From the NCBI GenBank assembly GCA_020052095.1, contig JAGVPT010000164.1:1-49967 (forward strand): DNA of 49,967 bases, given 5' to 3'. Shown here piece by piece: positions 15,678 to 24,189 of the stretch. Made by a program: the position numbers and the translations under genes. How positions within the stretch are numbered: the stretch's first letter is position 1; the number at the start of each line of letters is the position of its first letter. Below the pieces are notes generated by a model, which saw nothing but the letters and a program-made list of their open reading frames with translations, did no database searches and had not been told where the DNA came from. Source of the stretch: Bacteroidota bacterium. GTDB taxonomy: Bacteria; Bacteroidota; Ignavibacteria; UBA10030; UBA8401.

Positions 15678-16910
15678 TTATACGTGTCCTAAGGCGTCAA
15701 CAGGCTCCATCTTTGACGCTTTGTACGCCGGCTGCAAACTAGCAAAGATTGACACCAGCATGACGATGGTGGTAATCAAGATGACTTCTCGCGCTGGAAT
15801 ACTCGGCGCAAGCGAAACCTGCATCATCCCAAAAGTAAAATCGATGGGAGCGAGATTCATCAGCCACAACAAGCCAAGGCCGATAACGACGCCGACAGTA
15901 GTACTCAGAAGGCCCATTGCGAATCCTTCCATTAAAAACAACATTAGAATGCGACGAGGACGCGTTCCGATGGCGGCAATGGTGCCGATCTCACTGATAC
16001 GTTCGTAAACCGACATCGTCATGATATTCAGGATGCTCACCAAGACAATCGAGATCAAGATGACTTTCACGACCAGAATCAGCAAATCAACGATGCGGGC
16101 GATGCTGGCAAACGGCGAAAGCTGTTCCCATGAGTGCACTTCAATGTTCGATTCGGGAGCAACCATCTCTTTTTTCAATTCATTGAATGCGGTGTTGAGT
16201 TGATCGAAGTTTTTCAGATGTACCGCGATTTCGACTATTTCTGGCTCGTTCATCCGCAAAAGCGTTTTTGCATCGTCAATGTGAATGTAGCCATCTTTTC
16301 CCGCCGGTCCCAGCACACTCTCGATGAACGCACTGATGTGCAAAGTGAGCCCGTTGACAGAGCCATCTTTGTTCGTTGCTATCAGAACAATCTCGTCGCC
16401 GACTTTCAGTCCAAGTCCCTTCATTAAATTGTCTGGCGCCAGGATTTCGCCGGGTCTGATAAACTGATGCGGATTGGGGAGGTCCTTCTTGATGCGATTC
16501 ACCAAGCCGGGGCAGGTTTTGTTTTCCATTTCCGGATATACTGCGCTCAATCGAATGTTTGAGGTCTGTGCATAATTGCTGATCATCGCGCCAAACTTGA
16601 TGCGCGGGCTATACGCCGCAACATATGGGCTTTGATGTAGCGACTGTTCTACCTTGGCGAGCGTATTGCCGGGCAAGGTGAGATTCAGCGGCAAGTTGTC
16701 AATCGATTCGACGTAACCTTTTGAGTGAATCTGCAAATCGCCGAGCGCAGTGTTGGTGAGAATACCGACCATTTGGGTTTTGAAGGAGATCGCCAGCCCA
16801 CCGAACACAATGACGAGGATGACGCCGAAGGCAATGAGCGAGGAGGTGAGGAGTGTCCGACGTTTATAGCGGAAGAGGTTTCGGACGGCAATTTTGACTA
16901 GGTGTCGCAT
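15678..16910 (-). CDS. FtsX/MacB/LolCE-type ABC transporter permease
   Basis: A 410-residue inner-membrane permease. It has one transmembrane helix near residues 20-42 (LLTSSLIAFGVILVIVFGGL), a large periplasmic MacB-like domain (about 45-270), and three helices in the C-terminal FtsX domain (about 275-395), with the coupling-region signature MSVYERISEIGTIAAIGTRPRRIL. This is the architecture of LolC/LolE and MacB. It sits 9 bp after its ATPase and 29 bp before a LolA-like protein, so the unit is built like a LolCDE-LolA system with a dedicated barrel. There is a single permease gene, so the transporter is probably a homodimer. Confidence 0.9.
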   Translation of the reverse strand: MRHLVKIAVRNLFRYKRRTLLTSSLIAFGVILVIVFGGLAISFKTQMVGILTNTALGDLQIHSKGYVESIDNLPLNLTLPGNTLAKVEQSLHQSPYVAAYSPRIKFGAMISNYAQTSNIRLSAVYPEMENKTCPGLVNRIKKDLPNPHQFIRPGEILAPDNLMKGLGLKVGDEIVLIATNKDGSVNGLTLHISAFIESVLGPAGKDGYIHIDDAKTLLRMNEPEIVEIAVHLKNFDQLNTAFNELKKEMVAPESNIEVHSWEQLSPFASIARIVDLLILVVKVILISIVLVSILNIMTMSVYERISEIGTIAAIGTRPRRILMLFLMEGFAMGLLSTTVGVVIGLGLLWLMNLAPIDFTFGMMQVSLAPSIPAREVILITTIVMLVSIFASLQPAYKASKMEPVDALGHV

Positions 16911-16919
16911 GATGATACC

Positions 16920-17615
16920 TCAATTTCGATTTTTGGTTTCTTGATTTACCAGTACACCATCCTCGAGCGTGTAGAGGATTTCTGCTTCGCCGACAATTTT
17001 AGCATCATGTGTCGAAAAGATGAACGTCGTGCCAAATTCCTTTTGCATCTCGTGCATGATGCCAATAACCTTGAACGCCGTAGCGTGATCAAGGTTTGCG
17101 GTCGGCTCATCGGCGAGCACTACTTGCGGATTCGTTACCAAGGCGCGGGCGACCGCCACGCGTTGTTTTTGTCCGCCGGAAATTCGATTGGGGTATTTGT
17201 CTTTTTGGTCGACCATGCCGACTTTCTCAAGCAATGTTAATATCCGGCGTCGGCGTTCTTCGGCCGGAACATGTTTGACCAAGAGGAGCGGATATTCGAC
17301 ATTTTCATACACGGTCAGCACCGGGATGAGGTTGAAATTCTGAAATACAAATCCAAGAGTATTGGCGCGAAACGTTGCGGCTTCAGCACGACCAAGCGAG
17401 CTGATATTGACGCCGTTGATCAGAAGATTGCCTTCGGTCGGTTTATCCAACACGCCCATCAAATTGAGCAGGGTGGTCTTGCCGCTGCCTGATGGACCAA
17501 TGAATGATACAAAAGCCTGTTTGCCGATCTCCAGAGTAATCCCCCTCAGTGCCGTAACCGGCACTTCACCTGTGTGATACACTTTCGTGACGTGCTCCAA
17601 TCTAATCAGGGTCAT
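16920..17615 (-). CDS. ABC transporter ATP-binding protein, LolD/MacB type
   Basis: A 231-residue ATPase. Walker A is GPSGSGKTTLL (about residues 39-49), the Q-loop is FVFQNFNLIPVLTVYENV, the signature is ISGGQKQRVAVARAL, Walker B is VVLADEPTANLD, and the switch His is STHD. The ISGGQ and NLIPVLTVYENVEYPLL features place it in the LolD/MacB/FtsE group that drives mechanotransmission rather than import. It follows the thioredoxin-like gene by only 15 bp and precedes its permease by 9 bp, so it belongs physically to the arsR-arsP unit. Confidence 0.93.
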   Translation of the reverse strand: MTLIRLEHVTKVYHTGEVPVTALRGITLEIGKQAFVSFIGPSGSGKTTLLNLMGVLDKPTEGNLLINGVNISSLGRAEAATFRANTLGFVFQNFNLIPVLTVYENVEYPLLLVKHVPAEERRRRILTLLEKVGMVDQKDKYPNRISGGQKQRVAVARALVTNPQVVLADEPTANLDHATAFKVIGIMHEMQKEFGTTFIFSTHDAKIVGEAEILYTLEDGVLVNQETKNRN

Positions 17616-17630
17616 GGAAGAAAGCTCTCC

Positions 17631-17873
17631 TCAGTTCGTTGATGATTGAATTAGTTTCTTAATATTATCAACAGTCGGCACATAGCCCTGCACAACAACC
17701 TTTCCATCAATTACGAGACCGGGTGTGCGCATCACACCGTAAGAAGCGATGTCGCTATATTCTACAACTTTGTCAATCGTTGCCGAAATGTTTAGTGCTC
17801 TTAGCGCCTCAATCGTGCGATGTTCAAGTGTTTTGCAATTCACGCACCCTGGCCCCAATACTTTGATATTCAT
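17631..17873 (-). CDS. Small thioredoxin-fold protein (redox-active disulfide protein 2 family)
   Basis: An 80-residue single-domain thioredoxin-fold protein with the active-site CxxC in GPGCVNCKTLE (Cys at about 9 and 12) and the cis-Pro segment VMRTPGLVIDGKVV. Such proteins are typically found next to ArsP-type permeases and CcdA-like proteins, where a redox role in metal(loid) handling has been suggested. ATG 17873 is chosen because AAAGGAA lies 7 nt upstream and homologues begin MxIKVLGPGC. It lies 22 bp after arsP and 15 bp before the ABC ATPase. Confidence 0.9.
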   Translation of the reverse strand: MNIKVLGPGCVNCKTLEHRTIEALRALNISATIDKVVEYSDIASYGVMRTPGLVIDGKVVVQGYVPTVDNIKKLIQSSTN

Positions 17874-17895
17874 TGTAATATTCCTTTCTATTGAA

Positions 17896-18924
17896 TTAAT
17901 ACACGAAATTAAAAATATATCCGACAATGATGATTCCTAGTGCGACAATTCCTGCGAATGCGGCAATCAATTGTATTTTCAAAACTTTTTTAAGAATGAT
18001 CATTTCGGGAAGAGAGAGACCAATCACCGACATCATAAATGCGAGTGCTGTTCCGAGCGATGCACCTTTGCCGAGCAGTGCTTGAACAATCGGAATGATG
18101 CCCGCCGCATTAGAATACATCGGCACGCCGATCAGTACAGAAAGGGGAACAGACCACCACACATCTTTTCCCATAATGCCCGCCATAAAATTTTCGGGAA
18201 CGTAGCCATGAACCCCTGCGCCAACGGCAATACCAAGCATAATGTAAATCCACACTTTTCCGACAACATCTTTTATCGCATCAATACCACGATCAATTCT
18301 AGTATTGAATGACGATTCTTCCTCTTCCACTGCTATATGGTCTGCCTTGATTTTGTAGACCCAATCCTCTACATATCGCTCCATTTTCAATTTACCGATC
18401 ACCCAGCCCGCAGAAATTGCAATTACCAATCCGGTGGAAACATAGAGCAGTGCCGTTTGCCACCCGAATAGTCCGAACAATAACACAACGGCAACTTCGT
18501 TGATCATCGGCGCGGCGATAAGAAATGAAAATGTGACGCCGAGAGGAATTCCAGCTTCAACGAATCCGAGAAATAGTGGAATTGCGGAACAGGAACAAAA
18601 CGGCGTAACAATGCCCAGCAGACTTGCCATAATGTTGCCGACGAAGAGCGGTTTTCCTTCCAGTGCACTTCGCGTCTTTTCTGGAGAAAAATATGTGCGG
18701 ATAATACCCACAGCAAATACAATCAGTGTGAGAAGCAGAAGAACTTTCGGCACTTCAAAAATGAAGAAGTAAATTGCATTGGTCAGATGTTCATTCTGGG
18801 GAAGAGAAAGCAGAGAATACACAATTGCATGAGTAAGAGGTTCTAGTGATACGTACAGCAGAATCCATAGTGGCAGGGTAAGTATCGCAACAGATAGTTT
18901 ATTTTTTTGAATGAGCTCTTTCAC
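17896..18924 (-). CDS. arsP: ArsP-type permease (DUF318; organoarsenical/metalloid efflux)
   Basis: A 342-residue membrane protein with about 8 or more helices. The family motif TPFCSCSAIPLFLGFVEAG, with its cysteine pair, and the second half-repeat GVPMYSNAAGIIPIVQALL are clear. ArsP proteins export trivalent organoarsenicals; other members of the family have uncertain substrates. The co-located arsR gene and the nearby arsM, whose methylated products are ArsP substrates, support an arsenic role. The gene follows its arsR by 74 bp, a gap that contains ATATG inverted repeats. Confidence 0.87.
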   Translation of the reverse strand: MKELIQKNKLSVAILTLPLWILLYVSLEPLTHAIVYSLLSLPQNEHLTNAIYFFIFEVPKVLLLLTLIVFAVGIIRTYFSPEKTRSALEGKPLFVGNIMASLLGIVTPFCSCSAIPLFLGFVEAGIPLGVTFSFLIAAPMINEVAVVLLFGLFGWQTALLYVSTGLVIAISAGWVIGKLKMERYVEDWVYKIKADHIAVEEEESSFNTRIDRGIDAIKDVVGKVWIYIMLGIAVGAGVHGYVPENFMAGIMGKDVWWSVPLSVLIGVPMYSNAAGIIPIVQALLGKGASLGTALAFMMSVIGLSLPEMIILKKVLKIQLIAAFAGIVALGIIIVGYIFNFVY

Positions 18925-18960
18925 AAAGTGTTTTCAAATGCCAGGGTATATGAATTACGA

Positions 18961-18984
18961 TGATATGAGCCAAGACGCATATCA
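18961..18984. promoter_or_regulatory. Candidate ArsR operator between arsR and arsP
   Basis: TGATATG (18961-18967) and CATATCA (18978-18984) form an inverted pair with a 10-bp spacer. A further ATATGA lies at 18949-18954. The ATATG half-site resembles the operator in front of arsR (19334-19357), so the same repressor may also act inside the operon. Confidence 0.45.
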
Positions 18985-18998
18985 CCATTCAAAAACAT

Positions 18999-19310
18999 TT
19001 ATGCTTCTTCTGACTCTTCAACCGGTGCGCGGCGCAAGGCAATGCTTTCTGCAAGTTTCAGAAGATCACAAATTCTCTTGTCAGCAATTTTAAAGTTTAC
19101 ACGCAACCCGTCTTTCCACGAAATAAGAATGCCGGCCTGTGTCAATATTTTCAAATGCCGGGAAAGATTTGATTGCTCAAGTCCAAGTGCGGGGGCAAGT
19201 TCGCAGTTACATTTGTTCTCTTTCTGTAACTGTTCCAGGATCCGGATTCGATTCGGATGAGCAATTGCAAGCAGGATCTCTGCTTTTTGTTCTATTGTTG
19301 ATCGTTTCAT
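18999..19310 (-). CDS. ArsR/SmtB-family metalloregulator (arsP operon)
   Basis: A 103-residue winged-helix repressor. HPNRIRILEQLQ is the typical ArsR alpha region, and the helix-turn-helix is LGLEQSNLSRHLKILTQAGIL. The KCNCELA segment carries two cysteines in the position of the ArsR ELCVCDL metal site, so it is likely to sense As(III), Sb(III) or a thiophilic metal. It heads the arsR-arsP-trx-ABC-LolA-barrel unit. Upstream is a perfect inverted repeat (19334-19357) that is the likely autoregulatory operator. Confidence 0.93.
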   Translation of the reverse strand: MKRSTIEQKAEILLAIAHPNRIRILEQLQKENKCNCELAPALGLEQSNLSRHLKILTQAGILISWKDGLRVNFKIADKRICDLLKLAESIALRRAPVEESEEA

Positions 19311-19333
19311 ATAGAGATACTTTCTATCTATTA

Positions 19334-19357
19334 CTATATGATCATATACTCATATAG
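19334..19357. promoter_or_regulatory. Candidate operator of the arsP-operon ArsR
   Basis: CTATATGA (19334-19341) and TCATATAG (19350-19357) are exact inverted arms with an 8-bp spacer. A shorter palindrome ATATGATCATAT overlaps it (19336-19347). It lies 24 bp before the arsR start on the minus strand, the usual place for ArsR autoregulation. It differs from the ATCAA-N6-TTGAT site of the other arsR. Confidence 0.65.
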
Positions 19358-19516
19358 TGTGCCACACTAGAATCTGTAAATTCGATGAATATGAACGCTT
19401 GTATCGTTCTCGGTTATCAAAATTGCAAAGAGAGAAAGGGAAGAATTTTCAAAATTGCGAAGGATTGTAGCAGCACTTCAGGAGGAGACTTGACACTTGA
19501 ATGAATAATCAGAACA

Positions 19517-20554
19517 TCAATAATATTTCCTTTTTATCCACAACGATACATTCACAAGCATGATCAGAACCGGTACTTCCACCAGAGGACCGATTACCGT
19601 AGCAAAAGCAGTCTGAGAATTTATTCCAAACACCGCAACTGCAACTGCTATGGCAAGTTCGAAGTCGTTACTTCCGGCAGTAAATGCTGCAGTTGCAGAT
19701 CTTTCATAACCGGCTCCCATCTTTTTTGCGAGGTAAAAAGTGGCGAAAAACATTCCACCAAAATATAAAATATATGGAATTGCGACCCTTACAACGTCAA
19801 GCGGGAGTTCTACGATCTTTTCACCTTTCAGCGAGAACATTACAAAAATCGTAAAGAGCAATGCAATGGGGGTAAGAATAGAAATCTTGGGAACAAATTT
19901 GTTATGATACCATTCTTTATTTTTGATTCGAATGAGACTTGCACGCGTTATCATTCCGCCAAAGAATGGTATTCCGAGATAGATTAAAACTGTAACAGCT
20001 ATTTCCCACACTGATATATCTACCAATGCGCCGCTGAAACCGAACAGTGGGGGCAGTACTGTTATAAATATATATGCGTAGACTGAGTATAAGAACACTT
20101 GAAATATAGCGTTGAATGCAACCAGTCCAGCCGCCAACTCTGAATCGCCTTTCGCCAGATCATTCCACACTAATACCATTGCAATACATCGTGCAAGCCC
20201 TACCAAAATAACGCCAATCATCAATTCGGGTTTGTCCGGTAGTAAGACGATTGCCAGAATAAACATCACCAGGGGTCCAACAATCCAGTTCTGAACGAGC
20301 GACAACGACAATAATCGTACATTCTTGAAAACAACAGGCAGTTCTTCGTATTTCACCTTCGCCAGCGGTGGATACATCATCAAGATCAAACCGACTGCGA
20401 TAGGAATGTTTGTTGTTCCGGACTTGAACCTGTCCCAAAATCCGGCTATGGTGGGAAACAAGTAGCCGAGGAACACTCCGGCTGCCATCGTCAGAAAAAT
20501 CCAGACAGTCAGGTATCGATCAACAAGTGAGAGCTGCTTTCGAATGTTATCCAT
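19517..20554 (-). CDS. acr3: Arsenite efflux transporter ACR3
   Basis: ACR3 exports As(III) across the inner membrane. The protein has 345 residues and about ten hydrophobic helices. The conserved cysteine segment [13 protein letters not shown], the opening [23 protein letters not shown] and the motif [21 protein letters not shown] are characteristic. It is the last gene of arsR-arsM-arsC-acr3 on the minus strand, 90 bp after arsC. No arsA or arsD is seen, so it likely works as a secondary carrier. Confidence 0.96.
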   Translation of the reverse strand: MDNIRKQLSLVDRYLTVWIFLTMAAGVFLGYLFPTIAGFWDRFKSGTTNIPIAVGLILMMYPPLAKVKYEELPVVFKNVRLLSLSLVQNWIVGPLVMFILAIVLLPDKPELMIGVILVGLARCIAMVLVWNDLAKGDSELAAGLVAFNAIFQVFLYSVYAYIFITVLPPLFGFSGALVDISVWEIAVTVLIYLGIPFFGGMITRASLIRIKNKEWYHNKFVPKISILTPIALLFTIFVMFSLKGEKIVELPLDVVRVAIPYILYFGGMFFATFYLAKKMGAGYERSATAAFTAGSNDFELAIAVAVAVFGINSQTAFATVIGPLVEVPVLIMLVNVSLWIKRKYY

Positions 20555-20644
20555 GGTTTCTTATCGTGTCCAATTTTACGAGTTTAGTGTTCACAAATTA
20601 CTTTCTTGCTGTGCGTTTAGTGATCAAGATTCAATCAGATCAGT

Positions 20645-21079
20645 CTATTTGGATTCATTTTTCAGGAATTCGAGAATCTTAGCTTTGATGGCGTCTCGGA
20701 CTGCTCTAGTTTTCAGCAATTTATATTCGTAACTGCCTGTAAATGCCGAAGGATCATCGAAACTCCAATGAAGTCGTTGAGAAACGCCAGGGAAAATCGG
20801 ACAGCGTTCACCGCTGCTTTCGTCGCAGACAGTAATCACGTAGTGAAACGACCTGCCTTGCTTTAAGAACTGAAACGCATCTTTGGTTTGATTCTTGGAG
20901 ATGTCAATACCGATCTCTCTCATCGCATCGACGACGATAGGATTGAGAATTCCCAGCTCTATTCCAGCACTCTCCACTTCGAAGAATTCGCCGCCGCTTT
21001 GTTTGAGAAACGCTTCGGCCATTTGGCTTCTTGCACTATTATGCACGCACACAAACAGGACTTTCTTTTTCTCCATCAT
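20645..21079 (-). CDS. arsC: Arsenate reductase, low-molecular-weight phosphatase (thioredoxin-coupled) type
   Basis: It reduces arsenate to arsenite for export by ACR3. The 144-residue protein has the P-loop CVHNSARS (Cys about 11, CX5R). The resolving-cysteine segment [14 protein letters not shown] and the Asp loop FDDPSAF show that this is the thioredoxin-linked class, not the glutaredoxin class. Two consecutive ATGs open the gene; the first is used here. It lies 9 bp after arsM. Confidence 0.96.
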   Translation of the reverse strand: MMEKKKVLFVCVHNSARSQMAEAFLKQSGGEFFEVESAGIELGILNPIVVDAMREIGIDISKNQTKDAFQFLKQGRSFHYVITVCDESSGERCPIFPGVSQRLHWSFDDPSAFTGSYEYKLLKTRAVRDAIKAKILEFLKNESK

Positions 21080-21088
21080 GTATCCCTT

Positions 21089-21868
21089 CTATTTAGTACC
21101 GACTACGGTTATCGAATATAAGCCCGCGTTGTCAAGTTGGTAATCATATTTCTTCTCGGAGACAACTTCGACGCGAGAGAATCCAGCCTTCCGAATAATA
21201 GCGAGATACTCTTCCTTGTCGATGGCTCCACTGATGCATCCTGCCCAGAGCGAGGCATCTCTCCGATTTTCTTCGGAGATCACTCCATCAACCACAATGT
21301 CTGAGATCGTGAATTTGCCTCCTGACTTCAACACTCTGTATATTTCCCTGAAAGCATTTTCTTTGCTTGGGACAAGATTGATGACGCAGTTGCTGATGAC
21401 GCGGTCTACGGAGTTGCTGTCGACCGGCATCGATTCGATTTCGCCTAAACGGAATTCGACGTTCGTCGCGTTGATCTTCTTGGCATTGAGTCTCGCCTTC
21501 TGAATCATTGCATCTGTCATATCAAGGCCTATCACTTTTCCCCTATTCCCAACGTGCTTGGACGCTACGAACACGTCAATGCCGGCGCCGGAGCCGAGAT
21601 CGAGAACGGTGTAGCCCTCTTTCAAATCGGCAAAGGCAGTTGGAACGCCGCATCCAAGTCCGAGGTCGGCGCCTTCAGGAACATTTGCGAGGTCATCCGG
21701 TTTGTAATCTAGTGCCATTTGTATGAGTGATTCCGAACCCGTACCGCAACAGGAACTCCGTTCGGGACCGCAGCACGGATTCTTTTTCGCTATCACTGAG
21801 ATTTCCCCCTTTGCGATCTGGGCATATTTCTCTTTGACATTGTCTTTGATTTCCGAATCTGTTTTCAT
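21089..21868 (-). CDS. arsM: Arsenite S-adenosylmethionine methyltransferase
   Basis: ArsM methylates As(III) using SAM. In this 259-residue protein the SAM motif is [13 protein letters not shown]. The three conserved cysteines of the family are recognisable in [18 protein letters not shown] and WAGCISGA. An N-terminal double-cysteine stretch ([13 protein letters not shown]) is also typical of bacterial ArsM. AAAGGAA lies before ATG. It sits 49 bp after arsR and 9 bp before arsC. Its trivalent methylated products would be substrates for the ArsP encoded 3 kb away. Confidence 0.96.
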   Translation of the reverse strand: MKTDSEIKDNVKEKYAQIAKGEISVIAKKNPCCGPERSSCCGTGSESLIQMALDYKPDDLANVPEGADLGLGCGVPTAFADLKEGYTVLDLGSGAGIDVFVASKHVGNRGKVIGLDMTDAMIQKARLNAKKINATNVEFRLGEIESMPVDSNSVDRVISNCVINLVPSKENAFREIYRVLKSGGKFTISDIVVDGVISEENRRDASLWAGCISGAIDKEEYLAIIRKAGFSRVEVVSEKKYDYQLDNAGLYSITVVGTK

Positions 21869-21917
21869 TGCATTATTCCTTTCATCAACTAAGATTGATA
21901 CGTGTGGGTAAATTTTT

Positions 21918-22262
21918 TTAACAGCAGATCTGCATTCGATCCTTCACTTTTTCCAGTGTCGCCCGGTCTTTTTCGATAATTGAGTCGTCGCTGAGCCAGC
22001 TCGAGAGGGAACCAAGAAGGTTCTTTCGCATCGAATCCAGAGATTTCGTGTCGATGCTGTAGTAGTTCCACTTGCCGCGCTTTTCATCCTTGATGAATCC
22101 GGCGTCGCGCAGCGCGATTAAATGATGCGAGAGTTTTGATTGCGCCATATCGAATGTCGCCATCAACTCGCAAACGCACGCTTCATCCTTCATTAATAAA
22201 AGAAGAAGCCTGATTCTTATTTCTTCCGATAATGCCTTTAAAGCAGTTGTCACTTCATTCAT
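21918..22262 (-). CDS. arsR: ArsR-family arsenic repressor (arsM-arsC-acr3 operon)
   Basis: A 114-residue winged-helix regulator. ACVCELMATFDMAQSKLSHHLIALRDAGFI combines the ELCVC-type cysteine pair with the recognition helix. A second cysteine pair at the extreme C-terminus (QICC) is reminiscent of regulators that use C-terminal cysteines for As(III). It heads the arsR-arsM-arsC-acr3 unit. Upstream, the ATCAA-N6-TTGAT palindrome at 22286-22301 is the likely operator. Confidence 0.94.
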   Translation of the reverse strand: MNEVTTALKALSEEIRIRLLLLLMKDEACVCELMATFDMAQSKLSHHLIALRDAGFIKDEKRGKWNYYSIDTKSLDSMRKNLLGSLSSWLSDDSIIEKDRATLEKVKDRMQICC

Positions 22263-22285
22263 AAGACGTCCAGGTATATACTCCC

Positions 22286-22301
22286 ATCAACATATATTGA
22301 T
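22286..22301. promoter_or_regulatory. Candidate ArsR operator upstream of the arsR-arsM-arsC-acr3 unit
   Basis: ATCAA (22286-22290), six bases CATATA, TTGAT (22297-22301). This matches the ATCAA-N6-TTGAT form reported for arsenic ArsR operators. It is 24 bp before the arsR start. A TTGACG sequence on the minus strand lies next to it and could be the -35 element. Confidence 0.65.
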
Positions 22302-22331
22302 ACGTCAACATACAAAAAAAAGTTACGAGCG

Positions 22332-23015
22332 TCAAGAGCTATTTTTGCTGAAGTCGAGGTTCTCGCTCCAGCGCCGGAACAACTCGGCGGTTGCGCGTGC
22401 GTCGCCGAGACAGTAGTCTGCGATATCGCGAAACCGTTTGGACTCCATTAATTTCCCCATATCGAGACCAGAAATGCCGTGCGCTTTAGGACTGTCGATG
22501 CCGAAGGATTTACAGTAGAAATCTAGATTAAATCTCCGCGTTGCGTTGTAGAAGGTCAATTGCTCCAGCAGATCGCAATGTTGGTTAGCATCATACCGGT
22601 ATGGCATCAGGTTGCGCGTTGCGTGTACATTCAACAGGGCCGATCGAACCATCAGGAATGGGCAATCGAACCCGCGGCCGTTGAATGTGACGAACTGATG
22701 ATACGAAGGAATAAGCTTCCAGAATTCTTCAAGGATTTCCTTTTCCGTCCCTGATTTGAATTGAATAAGACCATCGCTGGAGGCATATTCCTCCGCCTTG
22801 TCGGACTGAAATATCACTTTCCCCATGTTCGAATCGGGATTCAGTAGCGCGATAGCCACGACCTGTGCAGTCAACGCATGCAAATTCAGATTTCGTTTGG
22901 TCTCTTCGATTTTTTCATCTGTGTCCGCAAATTTGAAGAGATACTCCCGACTCGATTCATCGAAGGAGTCGAGCGGAAGGGCGAGTGTTTCGATGTCAAA
23001 GACGACGCGCGCCAT
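22332..23015 (-). CDS. Predicted 3'-5' exonuclease (DNA polymerase B-like exonuclease family, PF10108 type)
   Basis: A 227-residue DEDD-superfamily exonuclease. ExoI is VVFDIETLALP (Asp and Glu near residues 7-9), ExoII is FVTFNGRGFDCPFLM, and the third motif is RDIADYCLGDARATAELF, with the Tyr/Asp spacing of the DEDDy class. The family is predicted to act on DNA or RNA but has no assigned pathway. Its ATG overlaps the stop codon of the upstream PerM gene by one base, so it is the last gene of the recA-recX-perM-perM unit. That context suggests a link with DNA repair. Confidence 0.85.
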   Translation of the reverse strand: MARVVFDIETLALPLDSFDESSREYLFKFADTDEKIEETKRNLNLHALTAQVVAIALLNPDSNMGKVIFQSDKAEEYASSDGLIQFKSGTEKEILEEFWKLIPSYHQFVTFNGRGFDCPFLMVRSALLNVHATRNLMPYRYDANQHCDLLEQLTFYNATRRFNLDFYCKSFGIDSPKAHGISGLDMGKLMESKRFRDIADYCLGDARATAELFRRWSENLDFSKNSS

Positions 23016-24052
23016 TAGTGTGTTATCCTGTAGTGTTTCAGTCCCCAGTTGGTTTCGCGTGCCGTAACTTTCATCACCGTGTAGATGGGAATCGCGAGCA
23101 CCATTCCGACGATCCCCAGCAGTTGGCTGCTGATAAGGATAGTGAACACGATAGTCAGCGGATGCATATCGAGAATTTTTCCGTACACGTTCGGTTGGAT
23201 GAACATCTGGTCAATCTGCTGCACCACAAACATTATCAACACAATGGGGGCGAGCATCCGAAAATCGCCGTACTGGATGAGCGACGCGACGATCACCGGC
23301 ACGGCGGCAATCAAGGGACCCGCCATCGGAATAATGTTCGATAAGCCGGCAACGAGACCGAGCACGATTGCGTACCGGAATCCCAAAAAAGTGTACGCGG
23401 AGATGTACAACAAGGAAACTGAGAATAGCTCTATGCACACGCCGCGAATGTATCTGCTGAGCTGTCGTTCAAGCTTGTACACCACGTTCAACGCCATTTC
23501 GAAATACTTGTTCGGGACATTTTCAATGATCACTTTTTGCATTCTATGGTAGTCATTCAAGAGGAAAAAAGTAATGAATGGAACGATAACGAACGAAGCG
23601 ACTATTCCTAGCAGGCTCGAGGCGGCTCCTTCGGCCTCCGATACGAGTGCCGGCAGCGTTGTTTCGATTTTAGCCGCAAGGTCACCTGCCTTGAAAAAAG
23701 GGATAACCTGGGCGACCGATGCACCAAGTTGATTCATGATGACGGAAAGACGATCTCCGGAGAGAAATGCCGCTATATTCGTCAACTGATTAACGATTAC
23801 CGGGTACACTGTCGTAAGTCCATAGGAAGCGAGAACGCCGACGATGGCGTAAAGCCCGAGAATCCCCGCCACGCGCGGCACTCCTTTGTTTTCGAGATAA
23901 TCGACGAGAGGCTTCAGAATCATCGTAAGAGCGATAGACATGACAAGGAGAATAAATACTTCACCAAATAACGCAAGAGCAAAAACAGGCGCGATGATCG
24001 AAAAAGTAACGATGAATACTTTCCAATGGCGGCTGGTGAAGAGACTGTCCAT
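23015..24052 (-). CDS. AI-2E (PerM/YdiK) family membrane protein, copy 1
   Basis: A 345-residue membrane protein of the AI-2E transporter family. It has about eight helices with the family segments LKPLVDYLENKGVPRVAGILGLY, FVIVPFITFFLLNDY, RQLSRYIRGVCIELF and GLSNIIPMAGPLIAAVPV. Family members have been linked to AI-2 export, Na/H antiport and permease roles; function here is open. It is a clear paralogue of the next gene upstream (24190-25227), with colinear similarity from SRHWKVF at the N-terminus to the TARETNWGLK-YRIT C-terminus, so a tandem duplication is likely. Confidence 0.9.
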   Translation of the reverse strand: MDSLFTSRHWKVFIVTFSIIAPVFALALFGEVFILLVMSIALTMILKPLVDYLENKGVPRVAGILGLYAIVGVLASYGLTTVYPVIVNQLTNIAAFLSGDRLSVIMNQLGASVAQVIPFFKAGDLAAKIETTLPALVSEAEGAASSLLGIVASFVIVPFITFFLLNDYHRMQKVIIENVPNKYFEMALNVVYKLERQLSRYIRGVCIELFSVSLLYISAYTFLGFRYAIVLGLVAGLSNIIPMAGPLIAAVPVIVASLIQYGDFRMLAPIVLIMFVVQQIDQMFIQPNVYGKILDMHPLTIVFTILISSQLLGIVGMVLAIPIYTVMKVTARETNWGLKHYRITH

Positions 24053-24144
24053 GTTTATTTTCCATCGGGTTTAATACCCCGACACTTGTGTCGTTATTCC
24101 GGCGAAAGCTGAAATCTAGAAAATGGATGCCAGCATGACAATTA

Positions 24145-24184
24145 CCCCGCAGTTTGTCCGAAGGACTCCTTTGGAGCTGCGGGG
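24145..24184. repeat. Palindromic intergenic repeat between the two perM paralogues
   Basis: CCCCGCAG (24145-24152) pairs with CTGCGGGG (24177-24184). The loop contains a small hairpin TCCGAAGGA. Just upstream (about 24090-24140) is a sequence of the type TTCCGGCGAAAGCTGAAATC, which resembles dispersed palindromic repeats of many bacteria. The stem lies 5 bp after the perM copy 2 stop and may limit read-through to copy 1. Confidence 0.5.
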
Positions 24185-24189
24185 ATGCT

